Translations under genes and position numbers: made by a program | Source: an uncultured Prevotella sp. | Lineage (GTDB): Bacteria; Bacteroidota; Bacteroidia; Bacteroidales; Bacteroidaceae | NCBI GenBank assembly: GCA_900316295.1 | Contig: ONCJ01000007.1 | Span: 1-64,000 of the forward strand | Length of the DNA: 64,000 nt | Direction of reading: 5' to 3' | The notes under the pieces: generated by a model | What the model saw: only the letters and a program-made list of their open reading frames with translations | Told to the model about the DNA's origin: nothing | The model's database searches: none | Shown here: positions 6,798 through 13,809 of the stretch, piece by piece | Layout: each line of letters opens with the position of its first letter | Position numbering within the stretch: position 1 is the stretch's first letter

Positions 6798-7204
6798 GCA
6801 ACATGGAAGATTACAATGACTACATAATAGCAAAAAGGGAATACGAGGTATTTTCAGATGGCGGCTACACCATTATCAAAACGGAACCCAACGAACAACA
6901 TCTGGTACGATTGATTGCTGAAGAAGGCGGTGTGGTTTCAACCGACTATTTGTGTTATCTTTCAGGCAGTGCTCATCGAATACCTTTGTTCCGCGAAAAG
7001 CAGCTAGCACCTAGTATAGAAATGGGTTATGTCACGACCATTGAGGAAAATGGCAAAGAATATTGCATTCTGACGGAAATGGGGACTGAACTGTATAAAG
7101 CTATCAGTACCCAAGAAACGGCAGGTAGTACCCAAGAAACGGCAGGTAGTACCCAAGAAATGTTGAGTAAAAGAGCCAATAAGTTTGGGAAAGGGTTGGG
7201 CTAA
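6791..7204 (+). CDS. Unrecognised protein with STQETAG tandem repeats, in the R-M operon
   Basis: Up to 137 residues. The ATG at 6791 overlaps the end of hsdS; a second ATG at 6803 (MEDYNDYIIAKREYEVF) is equally possible. Residues about 30-105 look like a winged-helix-type unit (VRLIAEEGGVVSTDYLCYL ... CILTEMGTELYKAI), but I cannot name the family. The C-terminus carries STQETAG twice and then STQE, from a 21-bp repeat at 7106-7160, and ends in a basic RANKFGKGLG. The next gene contains similar TQK words, so the two may share ancestry. Function unknown. Confidence 0.6.
   Translation: MLSNMEDYNDYIIAKREYEVFSDGGYTIIKTEPNEQHLVRLIAEEGGVVSTDYLCYLSGSAHRIPLFREKQLAPSIEMGYVTTIEENGKEYCILTEMGTELYKAISTQETAGSTQETAGSTQEMLSKRANKFGKGLG
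7106..7160 (+). repeat. 21-bp in-frame tandem repeat, 2.6 copies
   Basis: The unit AGTACCCAAGAAACGGCAGG plus T occurs at 7106-7126 and 7127-7147, then partly at 7148-7160. As a multiple of three, copy-number change would alter protein length without a frameshift. The core TACCCAA recurs in the next gene from about 7490 to 7610. Confidence 0.85.
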
Positions 7205-7233
7205 CTTATAAGAATAATTAAAATGCCATTATT

Positions 7234-7797
7234 ATGACAGAATTACTGGTGTTTGACAACCGTATTGAAATCATCAATCCAGGATGTTTGCCTGATGGGC
7301 AAACACTTGAAGAAATAATGATGGGCAATTCTGACCCAAGAAATCCACAGTTGGCATTGTTTGGTTCAAAGACCATGCCATATAGAGGCTTGGGTTCCGG
7401 AATACCACGTGTTATGGCAACAGGCTGTGATGTAGAACTGATCAATCGTCCAGACGGAAATCAGTTTGTGGCGCGTGTGTGGCGAACTACCCCAAAGGAC
7501 GAAACTACTACCCAAAAGGCTAATGAAAGCCTCTTGGAAGCTACCCGAAAGGATGACGTAACTACCCAAAAGCAAGACAGGACTACCCAAAAGCCTCTGA
7601 ATGCTACCCAAAAAGAAATAATCAACTACTTGAAAGAGCATCCGAGAGCAACAAGACTGGAAATTGCCGAGGCTTTAGGTGATATTACAGAAGACGGCGT
7701 AAAATTCAATATCGGAAAACTGCAACAACACGGCATTCTGAAACGTGAAGGTGGAAGAAAGATCGGTACATGGGTAGTTATAGACAACGACAATTAA
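7234..7797 (+). CDS. C-terminal half of an AlbA_2/RecG-like ATP-binding regulator, probably truncated
   Basis: 187 residues. The start, LLVFDNRIEIINPGCLP followed by NPQLALFGSKTMPYRGLGSG, matches the C-terminal GHKL-like ATPase part of proteins that normally carry an N-terminal AlbA_2 (Schlafen-type) DNA-binding domain and run to roughly 400-550 residues. That front half is missing. A linker with repeated TTQK/ATQK words (about 90-125) leads to a winged helix (EIINYLKEHPRATRLEIAEA...). Such proteins are common companions in type I R-M loci. Here the gene may be a decayed remnant or a working short form. It ends 11 bp before hsdR. Confidence 0.65.
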   Translation: MTELLVFDNRIEIINPGCLPDGQTLEEIMMGNSDPRNPQLALFGSKTMPYRGLGSGIPRVMATGCDVELINRPDGNQFVARVWRTTPKDETTTQKANESLLEATRKDDVTTQKQDRTTQKPLNATQKEIINYLKEHPRATRLEIAEALGDITEDGVKFNIGKLQQHGILKREGGRKIGTWVVIDNDN

Positions 7798-7808
7798 AGA
7801 ATAGAGCT

Positions 7809-10800
7809 ATGGACACATCAGAAACAGGACTTGAAAAGATAATCGTCGATTGGCTCGTGCAGCATAATGGCTATGAGCAAGAGACTCCACATGCTTTCAA
7901 CAAGGACTTCGCTCTTGTTGACAAGTGGGTGGAACGATTCGTTACAGAAACTCAGCCTGAAAAGGTTGAGCAGTCAATGTGTTTCAAATCCCCAAGTGAG
8001 CGACTGAAATTCTTCACTCGTCTTAGTAACGAGATAACTAAGCGTGGCGTGACAGATGTACTGCGCAAGGGATATAAGTTCAACGGCTCGACCTTTGACC
8101 TGTACTATCCGTTGCCGTCAGAACTGAACCCAAGTGCAAAAGTTGCCTACGGACATAACATCTTCGGAGTTATCCGTCAGGTGATGTATTCTAAGGTGAA
8201 CACCAACGAGATAGACTTTGTGGTGTTCATCAATGGTTTGCCACTTGCCACCTTTGAGCTGAAGAACAACTACACAGGGCAGACCTACGAGAATGCCATC
8301 ATGCAGTATCGTACAGACCGTGACCCGAAGGAACTGCTGTTGCAGAAGAAACGTTGCGCCGTTCACTTTGCACTGGATGACTGCCAAGTATGGATGTGTA
8401 CTGCTTTGGAAGGAAAAGATTCATGGTTCCTTCCGTTCAACTGCGGTGTGAATGGCGGTGCCGGCAATCCTGTCATCGAGGGCGACACCATGACCTCGTA
8501 TCTGTGGAAGGACATATTGACGAAACCAACGCTCTCGAATATCATTGAGAACTTTGCACAGGTGATAACAAGTGAAGACAAGAAGACGCATAAGGTGAAA
8601 GAAACGGTCATCTGGCCTCGCTATCACCAGTTGGATGCCGTCAGGTCATTGCTCCATGTCACAAAGATATCACCTATAGGCAGAAGGTTCCTCATTCAGC
8701 ATAGTGCAGGAAGTGGCAAGTCGAACTCCATCACCTGGCTTGCCTATCAACTTGTCACCTTGCTTCAACCCAATCAGGAGCCATTCTTTGATAGCATTAT
8801 CGTGGTGACTGACCGTGTAAACCTCGACAAGCAGATACGCGATAACATCAATGCCTTCCAGCGTCTGAGCAATCTCGTGGGATGGGCAGACAAGTCTGGG
8901 ACATTGCGTGAACTGTTGACTGGCGGCAAGAAGATAATCATCTCTACCATCTTCAAGTTCTCGTTCATCCTTGATGAAATAGGCAGTTCGTTGAAAGACA
9001 AGCGTTTTGCCATCATTATTGACGAGGCACACAGCAGCCAGAACGGTTCGCTGTCGGCAAACCTTGCAACAGGAATCTCAGGAAATGCAGCACCCGTCAT
9101 ACCTTTGAGCACTGGCTTTATATCTGAGGAAGGTGGCTATCCAGTGATGGCTGCGGAAGGCATAGACGACACCTATGGTGAGCCAGAAGACATTGAGGAC
9201 AAGATTCACCGGATCATAAAGGGAAGGAAGATGGCAAAGAATGCCAACTACTATGCTTTTACCGCAACACCCAAGAACAAGACCTTGGAAATGTTCGGTG
9301 ATAAAGTTGAGCGCATTGGTGAAGAACCTTTGTACATTCCATTCCATGAATATACCATGAAGCAAGCCATCGAGGAGGGTTTCATCCTTGACGTGCTTAA
9401 AAACTATACACCTTATTCTTCTTATTATCGTGTACTGAAGGCAGTTGAAGACGATCCTGAATACGATAAGAAGAAAGCACTAGGCAAGATTCGCTCTTAC
9501 GTGGAACGTCAGCCGGAAACGATTGAGAAGAAGGCAGAAATCATCGTTGAGCACTTCTGCAAGAAGGTGTATATGAAGATTGGAGGTCATGCTCGTGCCA
9601 TGGTAATAACCAGCAGTATCGAACGTGCTATAGAATTCTACAAAGTGATAACTCGTATGCTTGAAGAGCGCAACAGTCCATTCAAGGCTATTGTGGCATT
9701 CACAGATAAGGTGATAGACGGCAAGGTCGTTACTGAAGCGGAACTTAATGGCTTCCCATCCGCCGAGATAGAACAGCGCATCGAGCAAGAACCCTACCGT
9801 TTCCTGATTGTGGCCGATAAGTTCCAGACAGGTTACGACCAACCTTTGTTGCACACGATGTATGTGGATAAGCAGATCAGCGACCTGAAGGCTGTGCAGA
9901 CCCTTTCACGTCTTAATCGTTGTCACCCCAAAAAGCAGGACACTTTTGTGCTTGACTTTGCCAATGACCCAGAGATGATTCGTCAGGCATTCCAGCGATA
10001 CTACAAGACAACTATCCTTGAAGGCGAGTCGGATGTCAACAAACTTAATGACCTTACTGAAACCATTGAGGGCTTCAACTTCTACACCCAGAACGACATT
10101 GATACCGTGGCAACTCTCAAGTTGACGGGTACAGACGAAGACCGTCCGAAGATAGACGCTGTTATTGATGCCGTTGTCGTGCGCTTCAAGGAAGAATTGA
10201 ATGAGGATGAACAGATTAAGTGCAAGAGTGCTATTAAGAATTTCAACCGCTGCTACCCGTACTTCTCTGCTATCATGCCCTACGAGAGCCCGGAATGGGA
10301 GAAGCAATTTGTCTACTATTCGCTTCTAGTCAAGAAATTGCCAAAGCTTAAGATTGACGACAATACAGATGGACTACTTGACAACATTGACTTCGACAAA
10401 TATCGCATAGTCAAAGAAGAAGAACGGTCTATTGCGCTCGAAAATGAGGACACTTCCGTCAAACCTATTCCTGTTGGGACTGGTGGTGGTAAGCCACAGC
10501 CAGAGATGGATGCTCTGTCAAGCATTGTGAAGGACTTCAACGACATTTATGGCAACATCGAATGGAAAAACCGTGATGAAGTACAACGACAGATAGAGGA
10601 ACTTCCAGCTCGTATTGCCACCAGCGTTGATTTCGTCAATGCCGTCCGCAATGGCGACAAGCAAGTGGCACAGATAACCTTCAATGATGACATCATTAAC
10701 ATCGTAGCAGGAATGCTTGAAGAGAAGACAGAGTTCGTGCAAACGTACTTTGCCAACCAAGACTTCCAAAACTTTGTGAATGCAAGAGTGTTTCAGGCCG

Positions 10801-10832
10801 CGGTGAGTCGGCTGTCAGGACAAAGAATATGA
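7809..10832 (+). CDS. hsdR: Type I restriction enzyme, endonuclease and translocase subunit HsdR
   Basis: 1007 residues from the ATG at 7809 (MDTSETGLEKIIVDWLV); an ATG 39 bp upstream lies inside the previous gene. The PD-(D/E)xK nuclease site is EIDFVV...ATFELKN at about 134-156. The SF2 translocase follows: Walker A HSAGSGKSN near 297, DEAH box IIDEAHS near 403, and later motifs including FQTGYDQP. The C-terminal region would dock onto HsdM/HsdS. The frame is intact. With the other subunits it pumps DNA past the unmethylated target and cuts at a distance. Confidence 0.95.
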   Translation: MDTSETGLEKIIVDWLVQHNGYEQETPHAFNKDFALVDKWVERFVTETQPEKVEQSMCFKSPSERLKFFTRLSNEITKRGVTDVLRKGYKFNGSTFDLYYPLPSELNPSAKVAYGHNIFGVIRQVMYSKVNTNEIDFVVFINGLPLATFELKNNYTGQTYENAIMQYRTDRDPKELLLQKKRCAVHFALDDCQVWMCTALEGKDSWFLPFNCGVNGGAGNPVIEGDTMTSYLWKDILTKPTLSNIIENFAQVITSEDKKTHKVKETVIWPRYHQLDAVRSLLHVTKISPIGRRFLIQHSAGSGKSNSITWLAYQLVTLLQPNQEPFFDSIIVVTDRVNLDKQIRDNINAFQRLSNLVGWADKSGTLRELLTGGKKIIISTIFKFSFILDEIGSSLKDKRFAIIIDEAHSSQNGSLSANLATGISGNAAPVIPLSTGFISEEGGYPVMAAEGIDDTYGEPEDIEDKIHRIIKGRKMAKNANYYAFTATPKNKTLEMFGDKVERIGEEPLYIPFHEYTMKQAIEEGFILDVLKNYTPYSSYYRVLKAVEDDPEYDKKKALGKIRSYVERQPETIEKKAEIIVEHFCKKVYMKIGGHARAMVITSSIERAIEFYKVITRMLEERNSPFKAIVAFTDKVIDGKVVTEAELNGFPSAEIEQRIEQEPYRFLIVADKFQTGYDQPLLHTMYVDKQISDLKAVQTLSRLNRCHPKKQDTFVLDFANDPEMIRQAFQRYYKTTILEGESDVNKLNDLTETIEGFNFYTQNDIDTVATLKLTGTDEDRPKIDAVIDAVVVRFKEELNEDEQIKCKSAIKNFNRCYPYFSAIMPYESPEWEKQFVYYSLLVKKLPKLKIDDNTDGLLDNIDFDKYRIVKEEERSIALENEDTSVKPIPVGTGGGKPQPEMDALSSIVKDFNDIYGNIEWKNRDEVQRQIEELPARIATSVDFVNAVRNGDKQVAQITFNDDIINIVAGMLEEKTEFVQTYFANQDFQNFVNARVFQAAVSRLSGQRI

Positions 10833-10891
10833 AGAAAAAACTTTTAAACAAATAAAACAAGACCACAGATTATGGCAAGGCATAAAATCAT

Positions 10892-10977
10892 AGGTTTTTG
10901 ATTCCTTTCTTATAATCACACTATCTGACACTATTTGTTCAGTTTATATATTAGCGAGTATGGAAGTCCCTGTGATT
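10892..10977. repeat. 86-bp direct repeat, copy 2
   Basis: Matches 1985-2070 at 85 of 86 bases. It starts 60 bp after the end of hsdR and its last ten bases (CCCTGTGATT) are also the first ten of the 166-bp repeat at 10968. The left inverted end is incomplete here (AATCATAGG at 10886-10894). The 59 bases between hsdR and the repeat hold no gene. Confidence 0.85.
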
Positions 10978-11133
10978 CCAAGCGTCCAACGTCCAACGTC
11001 CAATAAAACTAAAAAAATAGCAATCGAAATTATGATTTGGTTTTTGTTCGGCTTTGCGAAAAAAGTTTGGGTTTTAGTGTGTGTTTTTCTATATTTTCCG
11101 TATATTTGCACATTATTATATAATAAAAATACT
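10968..11133 (+). repeat. 166-bp direct repeat, copy A, carrying a promoter
   Basis: Matches 12120-12285 over 166 bp with four mismatches. It contains the GCGTCCAACGTCCAACGTCC word block (10982-11001), a CGGCTTTGCG stretch and a TATATTTG -7-type box at 11101-11108. It lies upstream of the gene at 11233, so that gene and the surface-protein gene at 12320 are headed by nearly the same promoter block. Confidence 0.88.
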
Positions 11134-11232
11134 ATAGTTGTCCCTATGATTCTGGAAGCTCGTCGTACGAAGATGACAGAGCTCATAAAGCAGTACTATT
11201 ATAGTTTATGAATTCGCAAAAGTAATAGGCCT

Positions 11233-12105
11233 ATGAAATCAGCAGATAAAAACAAAGAGGTTGATACTGAAAAGGGTATTCTTACTCTCGAGGTAGATAG
11301 TGAAGTAATTAGCAAGGTCCGCACTGGTGAGATTACGCACCTTATCGCTCAGATTGATGAGAATAATCAAAATATGATCCTTGAGAACATTGACGGGAAT
11401 CTGGTATTGGTTATTGATGAGATGCCGACAACTTTCCACGGGTGTTATCTGTATAATAATGGTGAATTCCCATATGCTATTAAAGATGAATTGGATTGTA
11501 TATTGTTGAAAAGCGTCGAAGAGGAATGCTTTACGCGTATTATCAGTGTAGATACAGAGCCGGGCACTCGTTTCAATTACCAAGGTGTCGGCGAGCCCAT
11601 TAAAGAAGATCCCAATGGTGACAGTTGTATTTGGGAGGTCTATTTCGAAGTGGTGCCTGTTCCAGAAAAGTCGAAGACATATCTGATGCGTTGGAATCCC
11701 TCAATCAGTTCCTTCACAGAGAAGGATTATGAGGAATGCGTGAATAATATGGTACATGGCATGTTCCGTATGAATTGGAGCATCTATGAATGGGAAGAGG
11801 CTCGAAGGGGTGACATGTTCTTTATGATGCGTGTCGGTGATGATAAAGCAGGCATCGTATTCCTCGGACAATTTATCACTGACCCATATCCGGGTGACGA
11901 CTGGGCAGGCTCTACAAAGCGGAGAATGTATGTGGATATGGTCTGCATGAACCCAGTAGAACCAGGTGTGAAGCCTCGCATCTCGCTTGAAAAGCTACAG
12001 GAATCTATACCTACCGTTGATTGGTCGAAAGGACACTCTGGCGTTCTTCTTTCGGAGGAAGTGGTTACAACACTGGATATACTTTGTGAGGAAGAATGGC
12101 AATGA
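11233..12105 (+). CDS. Unrecognised 290-residue protein, possibly with PUA/EVE/ASCH-like domains
   Basis: No confident family. Residues about 15-135 (VISKVRTGEITHLIAQID ... GNLVLVIDEMPTTFHGCYLYN) might be an ASCH-like fold. Residues about 145-285 contain TYLMRWNPSISSF, then ARRGDMFFMMRVG, GIVFLGQFITDPYPGDDWAG and DWSKGHSGVLL. The order GD-x-FF-x-RVG, then G-x-I and DPY, resembles EVE/PUA-like domains, which in defence genes read modified bases. This is a guess from pattern only. The gene is alone between two 166-bp direct repeats next to the R-M operon and reads as an inserted cassette. No signal peptide, so cytoplasmic. Confidence 0.6.
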   Translation: MKSADKNKEVDTEKGILTLEVDSEVISKVRTGEITHLIAQIDENNQNMILENIDGNLVLVIDEMPTTFHGCYLYNNGEFPYAIKDELDCILLKSVEEECFTRIISVDTEPGTRFNYQGVGEPIKEDPNGDSCIWEVYFEVVPVPEKSKTYLMRWNPSISSFTEKDYEECVNNMVHGMFRMNWSIYEWEEARRGDMFFMMRVGDDKAGIVFLGQFITDPYPGDDWAGSTKRRMYVDMVCMNPVEPGVKPRISLEKLQESIPTVDWSKGHSGVLLSEEVVTTLDILCEEEWQ

Positions 12106-12119
12106 ACTCAAAAATCTGT

Positions 12120-12285
12120 CCCTATGATTCCAAGCGTCCAACGTCCAACGTCCAATAAAACTAAAAAAATAGCAATCGAAATTATGATTTGGTTTTTGTT
12201 CGGCTTTGCGTAAAAAATTTGGGTTTTAGTGCGTGTTTTTCTATATTTTCCGTATATTTGCACATTATTATATAATAAAAATACT
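12120..12285 (+). repeat. 166-bp direct repeat, copy B, carrying a promoter
   Basis: Second copy of the block at 10968-11133 with four differences. It begins with CCCTATGATT 14 bp after the end of the preceding gene. Its TATATTTG box at 12253-12260 is 60 bp before the ATG at 12320 and is the likely promoter for the surface-protein genes downstream. Confidence 0.88.
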
Positions 12286-12319
12286 GTATTTAAGAATATC
12301 ACCGACCGAAACAATAGAT

Positions 12320-13540
12320 ATGAAAACCATAAAAATCATACTTCTGCTTTTGCTTTTTTGTGCAAATATTGGTGCACAAAGGGTAGAGGATGGGTATTTT
12401 ATATACGAAGACGATAGTCGTTCTGCAATAGTTGGACTGACTGAGTCTGGGATTGCTTATGTAAGGACCAACAAGGAACTTACTATTCCTGCAGGAGTGA
12501 CAGCTGTAAGACAAGGCGCTTTTTCAAATTTTTCGTCAAACGGTGCCGTGTTGAACACGCTGATTGTTGAGGGTAATCCTTATTTTGAGAAGGCTGATGG
12601 AAGTAGGTCGAGCTCCTTGGACGAAAACGGCGACACATCAGACGGTATACAGAGTAACATCACGACGATACAGATGGGAAGCAACATGTCTCAGAAGAAC
12701 ATGCGAGCCCTCCTGTTGTGCTTGGAGAGCAGACACAGTCTGGGGAATGTAGAGATTAGTGGTGGCAATGTGAGTTCTGTCAAATGGACGGATGATTCTA
12801 TAAAGGCTGTATTGACCAGCGAAGTGTCAGTAGATTTGCCTGCTACGATGGTTGGCAGTCAGGTGTTTGGCGACGCTAAGGTCTACGGAATATTTACAAG
12901 CAACTACGACTATTCCACCATGTGCGTCGGAGCTACGTTCGTAGACAAGGACGACGGCTCCAACTACCTGTTCTATATCCCTACCGAAACGGTGGAAGGC
13001 GAAAAGAAAGCCCGATTCCATCGTGTTCATTATATCAATGCCAACCAAGGCATCCTGCTACATCGCGAAAGCAGTACCGCCGACCGTGCACGTCTGTTGC
13101 GTATTGACGATGTGGACGGTTTGGAAGGGACAGCCGCTACTATATACAAGGCCGATAAAGACAATTATGAAAATAACATGCTTCAGGGCAGCGTGAATCC
13201 TCAGACGATTGGTGCGACCGATGGGGAATATACCAATATGGTGCTATATAATGGTGCTTTCGTGCCCACCTCGGGTGGAACGCTGGGGGCAAACAAGGCA
13301 TACCTGCGTATTCCGACATCCTATCTCGGTGGAGGCGCATCGGGAGCGAAGGTGTTCATGGCGTTCGATAGCGATGTTACGGGCATAGTGTCTGCGCAGC
13401 CAACCGACGAGAGGAATGGCGATGCCGTCTATGACCTGCAGGGACGCAAGGTGGCGGAAGGCAGTCCGTCGTTAGCCACAAGCAAGACATTGCCAAGGGG
13501 AATATATATCCGCAACGGCAAAAAGATAGCAAGAAAATAG
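12320..13540 (+). CDS. Secreted leucine-rich-type surface protein with Prevotella C-terminal motif
   Basis: 406 residues. A signal peptide (MKTIKIILLLLLFCANIGAQ) defines the start at 12320; the frame is open further upstream but only through the promoter repeat. Residues about 45-80 (LTIPAGVTAVRQGAFSNF ... NTLIVEGNPYFEK) resemble one BspA-type leucine-rich (LRR_5) unit. The middle is beta-rich without a recognised domain. The end, VYDLQGRKV...LPRGIYIRNGKKIARK, is the short C-terminal motif seen on many Prevotella surface proteins and shared with the giant protein at 13810. It may be a secretion or anchoring signal (inference). The next two genes follow after 11 and 27 bp. Confidence 0.75.
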   Translation: MKTIKIILLLLLFCANIGAQRVEDGYFIYEDDSRSAIVGLTESGIAYVRTNKELTIPAGVTAVRQGAFSNFSSNGAVLNTLIVEGNPYFEKADGSRSSSLDENGDTSDGIQSNITTIQMGSNMSQKNMRALLLCLESRHSLGNVEISGGNVSSVKWTDDSIKAVLTSEVSVDLPATMVGSQVFGDAKVYGIFTSNYDYSTMCVGATFVDKDDGSNYLFYIPTETVEGEKKARFHRVHYINANQGILLHRESSTADRARLLRIDDVDGLEGTAATIYKADKDNYENNMLQGSVNPQTIGATDGEYTNMVLYNGAFVPTSGGTLGANKAYLRIPTSYLGGGASGAKVFMAFDSDVTGIVSAQPTDERNGDAVYDLQGRKVAEGSPSLATSKTLPRGIYIRNGKKIARK

Positions 13541-13551
13541 ATCATAGAGAG

Positions 13552-13782
13552 ATGAAGAAATCATATATTATGCCAGAAAGCCATACCGTCACGATAGGCA
13601 GACTTATGCAAAGTGATCCGACGGGCGAGACAACCGACCTGCCCGTCACCAGCGCAGAGCCGATAGACGCCTCCATGGGACAAGCCAAACCGATGGACTC
13701 TGATGATTTCAGTTTTGAAGAGAATGATATACAATGGTCAGATACTGTAATCGATTGGAAAAATGTCAGATTTAAGTTGTAA
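13552..13782 (+). CDS. Small protein of the 'MKKxYIxPE' type, unknown function
   Basis: 76 residues beginning MKKSYIMPESHTVTIGRLMQ, then an acidic, Ser/Thr/Pro-rich stretch and ending DWKNVRFKL. Small open frames starting MKKxYIxPxxxxV are frequent in Bacteroidales next to secreted proteins, but I know no established function. There is no signal peptide or Cys. It lies 11 bp after the upstream secreted-protein gene and 27 bp before the giant gene, so it is probably cotranscribed with them. Confidence 0.6.
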   Translation: MKKSYIMPESHTVTIGRLMQSDPTGETTDLPVTSAEPIDASMGQAKPMDSDDFSFEENDIQWSDTVIDWKNVRFKL

Positions 13783-13809
13783 GAAAAGGAACATAAAAAA
13801 CAGCATACT

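Noticed and set aside
1972-10977. Insertion sequence or composite transposon carrying the R-M genes
   Set aside because: The flanking repeats look transposon-like, but there is no transposase gene and I could not identify target-site duplications.
12233-12319. Longer N-terminus for the surface protein at 12320
   Set aside because: These codons run through the 166-bp repeat and its promoter, and the signal peptide begins at 12320.
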